A stretch of DNA of 64,000 bases, taken from Escallonia rubra (Eukaryota > Streptophyta > Magnoliopsida > Escalloniales > Escalloniaceae). Both the position numbers and the translations under genes were made by a program. The notes under the pieces are model-generated. The model was not told where the DNA came from. It made no database searches and saw only the letters and a list, made by a program, of their open reading frames with translations. The DNA lies in contig JAVXUO010001968.1 of NCBI GenBank assembly GCA_033065855.1, forward strand, positions 62,001 through 126,000, in the 5' to 3' direction. Numbering within the stretch: the stretch's first letter is position 1; each line of letters starts with the position of its first letter. Shown one piece after another: positions 33,601 to 46,739 of this stretch.

Positions 33601-34888
33601 TTATGGCAATTTATTGGTTTTTAGTGTATTTAAAGAAATTATTTTTAATTCAAAAATAATACAAAATATTCAAAAATTATAGTTTATTCCATATGTTGTA
33701 TGAAGCTATAAATAATGCTCAATGAATGTTCAAAACAAATTTGTGATGTTTCTGAGTTTCGAGGAGTGTGACGAGTTTCGGGGTAGGTTGGCCGTGTGTG
33801 AAACCGCTCTGAATTTCGTCATTTCCTAATAGAGAAATGAGTACGCTGTGGATAGGTTTATTAGGTTTATAATATATTAGTATGGATAGTGTTCTGATAA
33901 ATGACTTTGCCAACTTAGGTTAACTTCGAGGATTTGATCGAGAGCGTTTTTAACTTCAGCACTTGGATCGAGGTAAGAGATTTATTTCGAAACCCTATTT
34001 CATCTATTTGACCTAAATTGTTATTGATGCTTCCATTGGACTCTGTTATAATTGTGATGAAATTGCAGCGATTGCCATTAATACCATGTTTTGAGCCTTA
34101 TATGTTTATTGAAAATTCTTTTTCGATGTTACGTATTTATTTCTCGTTGTGCATCGATTTAATCGTTGCATCATCGATTATTGCACTTAGTATATTGACA
34201 TGAGTTAGTGTATTGAGAAGTTATAAGGATGGTCTGTATTGGGGGTGATATAAGGATGGTATGTTATTGTCGGGAGATGCTAGTACCTTGAGAGTCTAGC
34301 TAGTGTTCATATGCATATGTAACTACAGTGTTATTGAGCATCGCCTTTGTGGCTTTGCTAAGTGATTACCCTGCACTGCCTATGTGGCTTTGCATATCAC
34401 TCATGTTCAATATCATCTGCATCGTTCCAGTGTGATTACAATTGTTTCCGTCTCTATATTTGTTTTAGGGATTGAGTTGAATCTATTCCCTTATTGTTTT
34501 GAAGTGAATCTGATAATCGTTTGTATTCCCTTTTCTGGATTTTTGAGCGACCTTACTGAGCTCCCAAAAGCTCACTCCCTTTTTATGTTCCCTTATGCCG
34601 GAAGAAATCGTTAGTAAGAGTTCATAACAATTGAGCTTGATTGTGGAATAGTTTAGCATTTTTATTAATTGTTATTTAAGCCCCTGCGAGGGAACTAGTG
34701 TGTAATTTAAAAAATCAGTACTTTGAATTCGTCTTGTGTTGAAAAAGGTTGCCGAAATATTTGAGTTGTTGTAGAGCTCTGATATGGATGGTATTGGGTT
34801 ACCTTTAGAGGTATTGAATTGATTGAATAATTGAGGAGTTGATTGATTGATCGATTAACGCTCCATAAATTCCGGGGTGTTACACCGG
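33600..34888 (+). mobile_element. Gypsy LTR-like fossil
   Basis: Ends CCGGGGTGTTACA at 34,888, a common 3' end of plant Ty3/Gypsy LTRs of the Tekay/Del type. It shares landmarks with 28.9-29.9 kb and, in its last part, with 25.97-26.44 kb. No protein domain is visible inside, so this may be a solo LTR. I could not find its left edge with certainty. Confidence 0.45.
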
Positions 34889-35829
34889 CGATGGGCGGTG
34901 GCTGACGGCGGTGGGAGGGTGGTGGTGGTGGTCTCAAAATAAAAACCAAAACCGAAAGCCTCTTTTTTGGAGTTTTAAAAAAAAAGCCCTGCTTTAAAAA
35001 CTGAAAGAAAAAAAAAACTTTGTGCCAAACGCGTTTATTTTTTCCAGTTTATAAAACTGGACAAAAAACTGAAAAAATAAGTGTTACCAAATGGAGCCTG
35101 AATTAGTGGTTACACTATGTATGGATTGACATTAAGGATTGAATTAGTGGCTTTTAGGTTTTGAAATTAGGGTTTTCTTGAGATTTGAAATTAGGACTTT
35201 TTTAGGGTTTCAAATTTGGGGCTTTTTTAGGGCTTCAAAATTGAGGGTTTTTTTGGGCTTGAAAATTAGGGTTAGAAATTAGGGATTTGAGATTATTCAA
35301 AAGAATAATCTTTTTTTTTGGTATTCAAATTTGGGTGCTTTTATGGTTTAAAATTTGGGATGTAATTTTGGGTGTTAATTTTAAATTACGTGTTCTTGTT
35401 TTAAATTCGCTATATTTATCAAATTACGTGTTCTTGTAATTTGATAAATATAGCGAATATTCATTTGAAGTTCAAAAATAGTCATGGTAGACTCAAACTG
35501 AAAAGAACGAAGATACGAATTCAACGGAACAAAAATCAATTCAATCGGAGGTCGAATGAGTGAGATACCGTAAAAAGAAAGTTTTGGGTCGAAATTCAAA
35601 AGGCACAAAAATCGATAAAGGAAAAGGGACCACCCACTGTGACACGTGAGAGGCTTGGTGGAAAAACTAGAGATAGAAACAATCTTGGCCAATCTTGGTC
35701 GTACAGTGACTAAAACAAGGTATATCTCATGAACAAAAATTAATTAAGGATATTGTAGTGATTAACTATTAGGCTAAATGTAAGAAAGAGATGAAGAATA
35801 CAGGGCGCCCAAGAAAATCAATTCAACAT
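34889..35829. other. Intergenic DNA with GGGTTT-like repeats
   Basis: From 35,150 to 35,300 a short AAATTAGGGTTTT-like word repeats imperfectly. An inverted repeat built on ATTACGTGTTCTTG lies near 35,392-35,460. No gene supported. Confidence 0.4.
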
Positions 35830-37366
35830 GGGTTAATTACAAAACTGTCCCATGAGATTTACACGTTTTTGCACTTTGTTCCTCGTGTTTACAACTTTTG
35901 CAATAGTGTCCCTCGAGGTTGACAAAACCATTGCAAACAGCTCCAAATTGGATGTCCGTCCAATTTTGGACGTTAAGTCCTCATGTGTGGTGCACATGCC
36001 ATTTTGGCATGGGCAAATTTGTAATTTCCCCTACCCATCTTCCCTTTTTCACTCTGTTCATCTCCCTCCCCCCCTTCTCTCTCTCTCTCCCTCGTGTGAC
36101 AAAACCCTAGATTGCAAATGCAAGTGCCTCAAATGGAGTGGGAGTATGTATGGGTGTGCAAATTTCGAATACAATCACTAAGATCTAGACGTTTTCTATG
36201 AGTTAAATGGTTGAAAACTTACACAAAAATCTCAGTTTAATTCTTCATTGTTTAATTTAAATTGACAAGTTCTTCAAGATCTGGATGTTTTCTACTTTTC
36301 CTGTTTCGCATTCCTTATTCATTCTTCTTCGTTGATCTTCATTCCCGTCCCCGCCATTTGATGGACGGTCCCTGGCGGCTCTTTTTCACTGACGCTGGCA
36401 GCTCCTCTTGCTGCTGCTTTACCTGCTCATTACAAATCCTTAGCTCCGGTACCCCATCGCCTACCTCCGGCACATCCAAATTCAACCGCTGAGTCCTCAA
36501 CAACGACGTCACCGACGCCGACGATCCGAGTCCAAACTCCTCCGAGTCACCAACTCCTCCGTCTCCAGTCGCCACCGGTAAAATCTGCCTCGTCACCAAC
36601 TGCCTCTCTGAATTCACGTTCATGATACCGAAATTAAAGCCGAAGACGGTGCCGGCAGTCGGTAAAAACTGCCTCATCACCGGCTGCCTCTCCGAGATCA
36701 CATTCATGATACCGAAATTGAAGTTGGAGACGGTGTCGGCATGGGATTTATTGAGGAATTCATTCCGGGAAATGGAAGTTTCCCGTACAAAATCCAGAAT
36801 TATGGAGAACGATCTTGATATCTATTTTACCACCATTTCCCGTTTCAAGGGGAAGCTGAATAATCTATTGTATGCATCCACATAATCACAACCCTTGTTC
36901 AATCTTTGTGGTTTGCTAGGACGTTCATGGCTGGGGTCGCAAAATACGCTAGGTATTGATGTGCTTGTGCCTTCTGTTTGATGGTGGGATTAATATTGAC
37001 GATGTTGTTCTGCAGAAGCGAGATACTAGTGGTGGGAGAATGAGGAAACTATTTTAGGGTTTCATCTGCTTGGTGTAGTTAGATCTGGTGTGTTGATAGT
37101 GGTAATAATGATGGAGTCTCGAGCGAGCGAGCGAGAGAGAGAGAGATGAACAAAGTGAGAAAGGGAAGATGGGATAGGGGAAATTACAAATTTGCCCGTG
37201 CCAAAAATGGCATGTGCACCGCACATGAGGACTTAACAGACGTCCAATTTTGGAGCTGTTTGCAATGATTTTGTCAACCTCGGGAGACACTATTGCAAAA
37301 ATTATAAATACGGGAAGCAAAGTGTAAAAACGTGTAAATCTCAGGAGACAGTTTTGTAATTAACTC
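35830..37366. mobile_element. MULE-type element with possible captured gene sequence
   Basis: Inverted termini of about 250 bp start GGGTTAATTACAAAACTGTC at the left and, reverse-complemented, GAGTTAATTACAAAACTGTC at the right. Flanks ATTCAACAT (35,821-35,829) and ATTCAACAA (37,367-37,375) form a 9-bp duplication with one mismatch. No transposase is present. The interior, about 36,260-37,060, has gene-like composition. One + frame reads CLSEITFMIPKLKLETV, then LRNSFREMEVSRTKSR and ENDLDIYFTTISRFKGKL, with an internal repeat of FMIPKLK (near 36,620 and 36,700). I do not recognise the protein. A Pack-MULE carrying a host fragment is the natural reading. Confidence 0.8.
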
Positions 37367-37375
37367 ATTCAACAA

Positions 37376-37830
37376 TTGGACGGTGCTAGTGCTGTCAAGC
37401 GAGAACGGTACCGATGGGCAACAAAAGCTTATTGCAATAATCCATGGGCCACGATGATTCCAAAAACACGAAACATGACATGATAATGATGAAAAATAAC
37501 TGAATACAAAATAGTAACTATTAAAATTGTAATGTCATGTCGAATATATAAAATTCTTACAATGGGGATGGAACAATTGCGGCAAAGAGGAGGCCAAGAA
37601 AGAAAAGAAATTCCTGACCCACGAGCACAAAGTAATTACAAACGACTTTTTTCGATAAAACGAACACAATTTTTTATAAATCACATGGGAACCATCTTGA
37701 ATGCAAATTACAAGACAGTAAAATAAGATTATTGGTAACGTTATAAAAAGCGTGATGATTAAAAATACGCTCAAATACAAATATTTTTTTGGGAATCAAA
37801 GCATAGCACATAGATCTTGTGTATAAAACG
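37376..37830. other. Unassigned AT-rich DNA
   Basis: No supported gene. It lies between the MULE and the Gypsy LTR and may include the far end of that LTR. Confidence 0.3.
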
Positions 37831-39000
37831 GAAAGACGGCGTAAGAACCCTTACCTCAAAGTAACGAATATAACGTAAAAAATCTCCTTTTCATCTTAGA
37901 TCAATCACCACCTTTTTCTTGGATACCCAAGAGAATGCACTAGCTCTTTTCTCTTTTATCTCCTTTGTCTCTAAAAAATATGAAGACTCTTATGACTCTT
38001 ATGTCTTCTTCCTCCTTATATAGTTTGTTAATCTAATTCTAATATAACTTGAAGTCTCAATTGCTAGTGTAATTATAACACAACTAAAAGTCCTTATTGC
38101 TAGTGTAATTTACACAACTAAAATCCTTATTGCTAATTTAATCACAATATGACTTAAAATCCTAATTAAAGTCGAAATCTTTTTCCCCCCTAATCCAATC
38201 ACATTAGCCACTAATACTATTAAATATTAATTTTTTCACTTAAAAGGACTCCAAGCAATCTATGTAAGGTCCATTACTTAATCCAAAATCAACATATATT
38301 TTTTTTAATTACTTAGACAAGTAGCCAAAAATCCGGGGTATTACATTCTCCCCTCCTTAAAAATAATTCCGTCCTCGAAATTGAATGTAGCTTAGTTATC
38401 AAAAAGTTGAGGATGTTTTTCCCGAATAACTTCCTTGAGTACCCAAGTAGGCTCCCTTTCAGAGTGGTTACGCCATAACACCCTCACAAAAGCCATCGTC
38501 TTAGAGCGCATCACACGCTAATCGCGTCCAAAATGCGTTCAGGTTGCTCATCGTAAGATAGATCGTGCTTAAGTTGGATAGGTTCGAACTAAATAACACG
38601 AGAGGCGTCAAAGACATACTTCCTCAAGGTCGAAACCTGAAAGACGTTATGTATGTTTGACAAATTAGGAGGTAAAGCTAGACGATAAGCAAGTGTACCA
38701 ACTCGCTCCAAGATCTCAAATGGTCCAATATATCTTTGAACTAATTTCCCTTTCTTTCCAAACCTCAACACGCCTTTCCACGGAGAAACTCTTAAAAATA
38801 CATGATCGCCGACATTAAATTCGAGTTCATGACGCTTCATGTCTGCATAACTCTTCCGTCGACTCTATGCAACCTTAAGCTTGTCTTTAATCACATGAAT
38901 TTTGTCCGCAGTAATCTGGACAAGTTTTCGGCCTATCAATTTTCTTTCCTTAGTCTCGCTCCAATGTATAGGTGATCGACATGTTCTTCCTTAGAGAGCC
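37831..39000 (-). mobile_element. Gypsy (Tekay/Del-like) fossil, 3' end of pol plus LTR
   Basis: Minus strand. The end of integrase and the chromodomain-side region lies at about 38,590-39,000 (VGDHVFLRVSPWKGVLRFGK, then YIGPFEILERVG), a signature of Ty3/Gypsy Tekay/Del pol. A polypurine tract follows at about 38,346-38,360, then an LTR starting TGTAATACCCCGG at 38,345 and running left to an uncertain edge. The rest of the element is missing; it is cut near 39,000. Broken. Confidence 0.8.
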
Positions 39001-39139
39001 ATATGGCGACAGGGGCTCTCTCTCTCCCTCGGATCAAGAAAGGTCAAGAGAAGACCAGCCTAAAAAAGGTTTTTGTTCTTCCTTCTAGTTATGGATCCGA
39101 GATAAGACCGGCGAGTGACCGACGACGGTGGCGGGTGAC

Positions 39140-40030
39140 TAGGAATGGCAATGGGGCGGGTCGGGCGGATCTTATGAAATTTGCACCCGCCCCGGTGGTC
39201 CTTATACATTGTCTCGCCCCGCCCCGCCCTGCCATCGGGTCAGGGAATGGGAATACCATCCCCAATCCGGTAGACTTTTCAAAAACCCGACCTCGCCCCG
39301 ACGTTATCAAAACTGAAGATCTTCTCTTAGTGTTATGATCGAAGTTGCAAATCAAAGCTCAAGACCTTTTCTTGGTTGAAAAATGACTGTATGTTGCAAA
39401 TTGAAGCTGAAGACCTTCTCTTCTCTCCAGGTCTAACTCAACTCTTTCCCTTTTCTCGGCGATCTCCAGCCTTCCTCGTTCTCAGGATCCAAGCCAAATT
39501 GTTGAGACCAAGCAAGGTCGGCACCTTACGGTCATGTGCCTAAGAAGTCAGGCGGTGACGGTGGACATGTAGTGACGGTGTTCGGTAGAGATGGAATGGT
39601 AGGTGGTGGTGACGGTGTTAAATGGTGGTGAGGTCGAGGTGTTTCGTGGCCGTGGAGGGGTGACGATGCGGAGGAGAGGGCGGTGAAAAGGCGAGGTGAA
39701 GAAGCTGTGTCTCCGACGCCTTCAAATGGAGATTCAAAGGAGAAGAAGTGAAAAGAAGAAAGTGGTAGGCTAGGGTTTCAGAGAGTGGTGACTACTTATA
39801 TGATGAGATGGACGGCTGTGGTTGCTTAATAGGTTAAGGTTAGGATTACATTAAACATGGCGGGTACGGGGCGGGCCAGACATAATACCAAACCCGACAC
39901 GTACCCGATGCGGGTAACAAATTTAAATACCATACACGTCCCATAACCCGGTCAAAGTCAAAATAATCCGCTCTTACTGGGTCGAAGCGGGTCGGGGATC
40001 CGCCGGGTGTAGATCAAATTGCCATCCCTA
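39140..40030. mobile_element. Non-autonomous hAT-type element
   Basis: The left end is TAGGAATGGCAATGGGGCGG and the right end, reverse-complemented, is TAGGGATGGCAATTTG. An exact 8-bp duplication CGGGTGAC flanks it (39,132-39,139 and 40,031-40,038). Both termini TAGG(G/A)ATGGCAA fit hAT. Subterminal parts carry GGCGGGTCGGG-type words. No transposase is visible. Confidence 0.88.
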
Positions 40031-40038
40031 CGGGTGAC

Positions 40039-42590
40039 CAGCGAAGGCTGCACCGGCCAACATCCCTCTCACCGGCGACGAGTCGGCAACGATATCTCGA
40101 TTCTCTCCGACCCCCACAAATCTGTAGTCAACATAGGCAAGTTTTATTCTTCAAATTGATGCTCTGCTTTTTCAATTGATGTTTCAATAGATCAATTCGA
40201 TTGCTCAATTTGATAGTTCTAGAATAGATTTGATTCAATTGATGGTTAATTATATAATTTTTTTAGATTAGGGTTTAAAGTTTAGGGTTTTAATTAGGGT
40301 CTTAATGTTAGGGGTTTATCACAAAGACTCGGGGACCAGATTCTGTCACTCCACAATTTTTTTTTTTATATGACGCTGTGTGCAAAACTTGTGGTTCTTT
40401 GAAATTTCATGCCTTTGATGCTCTACGGCAACACATTTTCAATTGCTACTGAATTGTATTAGTGCTTGTGACATGTCTTTTGTGCCTTCCGTAGATGCCC
40501 TACTTTATCTCTCGATTAATGCTGTTTACTCCCCAGCCAATCACAATTTCCTTATAATTCCAAGTAAAGTTCATGAGTTGAAGAGGGAAGATAAGCCAGA
40601 GCTTTTCCTGTGGACAGAGCATTCACTAGCTTAATATCGACGTCTATTTCATAATTTTATCGTGAGGGGTTTTCCAGTAGGATAAGTAATTGCCTTGCAC
40701 ACTATGTTCTTTCATATAGTTAGCTTCATTCTCTTAATCACCTCACTCATAAAGGTAGCATTACTCTCTATTTAGCTTTCAAAGTAGAGGTCATCTTTTT
40801 ATCTAATAGCTTTTTCTTTACGGTCAGTGATTTCAGTTTACTGGCAAGTTTGTGTAGCAACTTTATTAGACTCTGGCCACTGAAAGGTAAAGTTACTCGT
40901 AAAACATGTTAATTGGTCTTTCTGAGATAAGGGATGTTTGCTATCGGCCTCTAGGGACCGAAAGTGTGAGCAATTATAGATTTGCTATAGTTATTCTCAT
41001 GACAACCATTTTATCATGTGCGGTGAGACAATTGTAAGGGATTTCAGTTTGGATGCGATAAGGTTTTTCTTCAGTCGCATACCATCTCGTACCTTTTTCC
41101 GTTGATGTACAGATGTAATTGGACTATTTTTGGTTAATACTTCGTTACCAATATCTGACTGGTTATGCAATTTCCTGTCATTTTTCTTCCTCTTCCTTCT
41201 GCCTCTCCAGATTGGGTTATTGGTGATGGCATGAAAGTTACTGTGGAGGTTGGTTATCATACTATGAAAATCATGTTTCCTTAAAGTCGACGGGAAATAA
41301 GCCATATCAAATGCCTACGAAGGTGTATGATTGTTGAGTAGGTTTTGTGAAATTTACCCAAGCTGGAGCTCTTTTATACATAAGTAATAATGCCCTTAGC
41401 TGCACTTTTTTATACACAAGTATATTGCCCTTTTTAGACAATTGAACATGTTGCGAACTTTACATCCAATGCCTCGGTTGTGATTCTTAAGTTACATTTT
41501 CTTACCAATTTATGAGTTCAAGCAGTCACTAAAACATATTTCCAGCTCTATGATTGATATGATGCATTAAAAGTGTTTCACAATGCTCTCGTAGGAGCAC
41601 TTTACCGCTTGTGAGAGTATGTTATCGGTTCAAGCAATTCGATTAGTACTTTTCAAGAACGTTGCAGGCATGACTTATTATAGCATTAGAAGATAGCAGC
41701 CGATGCCAAGAACATGTGGCTGGGGAAAAAGGAAATAAAGCTGGCTGTTGTACTGGGAAGGCATGAAGGCATGTACTTTCCCTTATGTCACTAATTGTGT
41801 CGTCGCTTGCTTGTGAATTTGTTTAAGTCAGTTGTTAAGTTTTCTTCTCAAATGGATGAGTTGCTTTGCAAGTGTCTGAATTGGAAGGATAACACCCATG
41901 CTTGTACTTGTTGAAAAAAGTAGTTTATTACACTATTGATTTATAGGTCTCAAAGATTTGTATGTTGCTTGCTCTTTAAACCATGTTCTAGTATTCATGC
42001 CGAAACACCAAATACCTTTACTATCCACGATCCTTTGTTTTGGTATAAAGAACAAGCAAATTTAAGCCAAGAAGTTTTAAAATCAAATATCCTTCTCATT
42101 TGTGTTTTTTCATACCTCAAAATTTGTGACTTTATCTGTTCTTAGGATGTTATAGAGAGATGGTCGCAATTTTGGGTTTCTGGATGAAAGTTGCACATGA
42201 TGCTTCAAGGTGTGTACATCAGTCATTTACTTTTCTACTTACAATTTCATTCTATGTTCTTAAAGGTATTGCATTCTTTATGTACATGTTCTTTTGGCAT
42301 TTTCAAGATTGGGTTGGTCACTATGCAATTGGATTTGCAAGATTTGATATGCGAGGGATCTCGTACAGTCTCTAGGACAATGGTTTTGTTGAGAAACTTG
42401 CACTCTAGTTTGGAGATTTATATCATGTTAACTACTAATTTAGTGAATGCAATTATTATGATGTTCAAAACATCATTTATTAGTCGGTGTTCTACATGAC
42501 TTAGATCTTGGTTATATTAGTTTGCATATATCTCTTTGACATGAAATAAGAAGTCTGTTTAGGGATTAATATTAATTTTTTTTTTTAAAA
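40039..42590. other. Unrecognised sequence, possibly decayed genic DNA
   Basis: No gene I can name. A few short exon-like pieces appear, for instance around 41,697-41,769 (AADAKNMWLGKKEIKLAVVL frame, flanked by AG and G) and an open frame at 40,443-40,634. None has a family signature. Composition is typical of intron or intergenic DNA. Confidence 0.3.
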
Positions 42591-42599
42591 GTAAGACCT

Positions 42600-42873
42600 A
42601 CGGTAGCGGGCCTACACCGCCGCCATATGCCTAAGAAGGTGGTCATTAACTGCTGCTGTAAGCTATGACCAGCTGTGATATAGGACATTAATAGCCAATA
42701 AAAGAACGGATGTACAAACGGGAGTACCGCTACTATAAACTCCATTGACCGCTGCCATATGTCTATCGCAGCGAGACCTACTGAAGCGCTCTGTACCCGC
42801 TATCATTAGCAGCGATCAAGTGGGCTATTGCAGGGGTTTTTGGCCGCTGCCAGAGGCCAATTTTCTTGTAGTG
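42600..42873. mobile_element. CACTA element end
   Basis: Ends TTTTCTTGTAGTG at 42,873. Subterminal DNA carries repeated GCTGCCA, CCGCTGCC and AGCAGCG words in both orientations. These differ from the GCGACGG words at 32 and 59 kb, so this is a separate CACTA subfamily. The partner end is not found. Confidence 0.6.
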
Positions 42874-43448
42874 TAGGATTTTGATTATTTGTAGCCCTTT
42901 AATTTTGGATGGATTTGATTATTTGTAGTTGTTTGTTGAGTCATTAGTACAATCTTCTTCATGGATATCACGTTAATATGAAAGATTATGTAGAAGCTGA
43001 AAAAAGCTACTAAAGATAATAATAGAGGTGAGAAAAATGGGTCAGAGGGTAGCATTAGATAGGTTGGAGAAAAATTAAAGTTTGGAGGGGTTATGTTCTG
43101 ACTATCCAATTTTTTTTTTCTGATTTTACTCTCTTGTCATAGACATGAGTTGTTCTTCTAAGAATACAATTGCATAAATAAATGGGTCAAAGGGTTGAAT
43201 AAGACATGAATTGCTTGCCATATTTTACTTTTTTTTTCCTCTTTATAAAACATGTTTAAAGTTACCTGCTCTCTACAATAAGTCGGATCTACTGCCTATC
43301 TTAATGCTCTCTTCTGACGAATACGTATCAGAGCTACAAAAATCTCAAAGAATTGTTGTCGTTTAGTCTTACTGCATGCGTGTAATGTGGTAAGCTGGGT
43401 CCGTACCTGTGGGATCAAAAGAAAATAAAGTTATGTATGGTTCTTACT

Positions 43449-43664
43449 GAAGTTTATGAAAACGAGCTCCTCTTGTCATTGACAGCCTTTAACTTCATCA
43501 CAAGTTGTTCACACTGATCGAGCTCCACCTCTGCATATTTGAGACTCATGTTGAGCTAGCGGTCACTGATTTCTCTTAACTATGCCTTGAGTAGTGACAC
43601 CTTATCTTCATTTACTTTCTTGTCGCCTGCTTTATCTTCAGCTCTTGATCTCGTGCTTGATTCC
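43449..43664 (-). pseudogene. Unidentified coiled-coil-like coding fragment
   Basis: One minus-strand frame shows protein-like composition with heptad-like spacing: SRAEDKAGDKKVNEDKVSLL, then LREISDR, then MSLKYAEVELDQCEQLVMKL. It is interrupted by two in-frame stops (after SLLKA and after SDR). I cannot assign a family. A further exon-like piece on the + strand (REDQAGLTSLAKLLK, about 43,877-43,921, between AG and GT) lies nearby, suggesting a decayed gene region or captured fragments. Low confidence. Confidence 0.3.
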
Positions 43665-43929
43665 AACTATATGGTGTTAGGTTTGTTTAGCCACATGAAA
43701 CTGTTTCTAAATTATTTTATACGGTAGCCAATTTCTATTATCGATAATGAAATTGACTACCGTATAAAACGTAGAAAGTTTTGTTTTCTTTCTCCCCACA
43801 CCACGCGGTCTAACTGACCTAACCACTAAAGTAAAAGGCCTTGGTGTACTTACCTTCTATGCTTTTTGGTGCAGTTAGGGAGGATCAAGCAGGCCTGACT
43901 TCACTTGCGAAACTACTGAAGGTCAGTTG

Positions 43930-45600
43930 TCACACATATGCACTAGTTATATGTTTTTGAGTTGAAAACTTCCATGATAATTCTTGATTGCAATTTTATT
44001 GGCATAATTGACTCTTGTTGGCAGAGGTTTGCCTACTAAAAAAGTAAAGCAATGAGATGTAAACTATGTAGTGGATGATGGTTTTGTAAGGGTAAGCCAC
44101 ATGCTTATCCTCTAATATGGAAAACAAGGTAAATTCAGTGAATCAGATCTCTGCCTTTTCTTAGAGATTTCGATAAACTCTCACTTTTACCTTTCTAAGC
44201 TTTTGCTAAATCTTAACCAGATTGATATCTATTGGAGTCCTTGGGACCTTATAGGGTCTTGTTTTATAAGTGTTGGAGTCTGTATGTAGAGGACAAGTTC
44301 TTTATGTCCAGTATTCTAGATAACCAGGGTGTCGTGGTTACTTCACATTTTGCTGTCAAGCCATCATATTGGTTGCTTATAGAGATGGGTTATGGGGGCT
44401 TTATCTATGGTCTACACTCGGTCATTTTAGGGTGAAAGCTTCAGTATCCATCCAATTTGGGAGATTATCTCTTGTAGCGTTTTCAGTAATTTAGGTGAAA
44501 AAGTCACGCTACCTGCCAAAAAGTCACGTTACCTGCCTTTTATTATGTAAATGAAGGTAGAAGGAGATGAACTATGAAACTATGAAGAAAAGACAGAAGA
44601 CCAAATGCTACAATTAATATGAAAAAGGAAGAAAGTGTGAGTAATAATCGATTTCTTGTAGTTATTTTCATGTTAGCCATTTTATCATCCTTACGAGGAC
44701 TAGAAAGCTTAAGGTTTCTCAATTGAAAGTTGGATTTTGGGAGAACATCATATCTAGGTAATTAAAATTATCCATTTCATACAAAGACACATTTGTGAAC
44801 ATGCATGACTGGTTTATGGAAGCCATGACATCATTTTCAGTCAGCTTGAATTGGATTGTTAGCTTTGTTGTTTGCATGGCTGTTTGGTATGCCCGACAAA
44901 ATGTGAGCAATTGCCTGAAATATAATTTACGGGCATGCCGGTCTCTAGAATTTCTGTATGTTAAAAAGGATGTATAATAGTCTAATACTTTGTGATATCC
45001 TTTTAGGCTATAGTTGCCCAGGACAGATTGCCCATGCTTGAAGATCGCAAATATCACACTTTATGACCATGCAGTTAGTTGTTTGACCATGTAGCTAGTT
45101 GTTATACTGCTCTCAGCACTGCGTTAGGCATGTTTTTTGGTGCTGAGCTTTTGCTTGCATTCTTGCTGAGCTTCACTCTCCCTGATTCTCAATTTCGACG
45201 CCCACCTGAAGCTAATTTTCAGATGCACGTAGTCTTTTTACATTTCTATTTGAGCAGCATCTTAACACATATACTTCTATTCCTCTCTTTATTTTTAATG
45301 CAGGCTTGCAATCATTTTTTTTTTAGTTGCGGTGTTCTCTGATGCGGTATACGGATCATCTCCGAACATGATTTGAAGCAACCGACCTCTAGGATGGTTG
45401 CATTTGCATCAACATGTGTAGTGTATTTGTATAATGCTAATTTGTACTCAGGATAAATGTCAAGCTTTTTTTCTACATAGTTATGTTCTTACTTTATAAC
45501 CAACTAAATCTTTCGAATGGATAGCATTAGTTTTATATATTAAATGAAGACTTTTTTTATTATTTGTGGCTAACCTTTCTATTATTTTTCGTTAGAGTTT
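43930..45600. other. No recognisable gene
   Basis: Mixed AT-rich DNA with short open frames on both strands and no family signature. No terminal repeats noticed. Confidence 0.35.
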
Positions 45601-45619
45601 AATGCTCATCAAAGAACAA

Positions 45620-46218
45620 AAGATTCATCGTTAAAGGGGCAACAAGTAATGACAAACCTTTTTGTCATTGAATATAGTTTTCAATGATGAAGTAGAGATG
45701 TCAAGGAAAAAATTGTGACGTGTAAGGTTTGTCGACGAACATAAGTTCGTCAACAAATGACACTATTATTGACGAGGCCAATATGTCAAGGAAGAATTGT
45801 GATGATCAAAGTTTTTGTGGCGAACTTGAGTTCGTCAACAAATATCACCATTATCGACGAAGCTAAGATGTCGATGAAAAAAATAGTGACGATGAATGAT
45901 TTGTTGACAAACCCAAGTTCGTCAATAAAGTAACCCATTCTTGACGAACTTGAACATCCAGTGACAAATTTGACTGAATTATTTCGACGAAATAGTTCGT
46001 TGTTAAATATAAGACATTTCTTGACGAAGTAAAAAATTGTCAATAACTATGATTTTTATTGACGAACACATATATTCGTCGAAAAATACATTTCTTGATG
46101 GCGAGTCTTTGATGAATTTAGTGACGAATTTTTTTCGTCGCTGTATGTATTTCTTGACGAATAGGCGACCTTCCTCGACGAACTGTGTTCGTCGCTAAAT
46201 GGCAAATTTCTTGTAGTG
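45620..46218. mobile_element. CACTA element end with long subterminal array
   Basis: Ends TTTCTTGTAGTG at 46,218. Over about 600 bp inward the words TTCGTC, GACGAA and TTGACGAA recur many times in both orientations, with TTCTTGACGAA near the end. This is a third subterminal vocabulary, distinct from those at 32 and 59 kb and at 42.8 kb. The opposite end is not visible. Confidence 0.65.
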
Positions 46219-46449
46219 TTATAAAGGGAGAAACATACTCATTAATTTGAAAACCCCTCAAATTTCTTTTATAACCACACAGTTTTTCCTATTAAGGAAC
46301 ATATATTTTCATGCACTAGCGACGAATATATTAGCATTTTAACAAAAATACAAAGTGTGGAGATGTAAACTTTATCTTATATTAGTATGATTTTTTAATC
46401 TAATATGACTTAACTTAACGTGTATTATGATGGTTGTTTTACAAAACCT

Positions 46450-46479
46450 CCCGTGTGTAACGCACGGGATCAAAACTAG
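46450..46479 (+). mobile_element. Helitron-like 3' terminus
   Basis: The hairpin CCCGTGTGTAACGCACGGG is followed by ATCAAAACTAG and T. Same family as the terminus at 4,874. The left extent is unknown. Confidence 0.55.
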
Positions 46480-46739
46480 TTTATCTATAGAAAGCAAAAA
46501 CCATTATTAACTAATGCTCATTTAAAAAAAGAAAATTGCTGAAATTATTACATAAGATGTTATATTCATCAAGGTCTTTCATAACCGAAGCATCAAGTTT
46601 TAGATGACATGAAAAGTACATTCACATATTAATTGCAACTTTTATGAGAGTGAAAAAAGTAGAGTTATTAAAATAATCAAGATTTTAGTTATATTAATTG
46701 CATTTGAATGGCAATTGAGTGATTCATAGATCGATATAC

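Noticed and set aside
39003-39338. 111-codon frame beginning MATGALSLPRIKK
   Set aside because: It runs straight into the hAT element at 39,140 with no change in frame quality and no family match.
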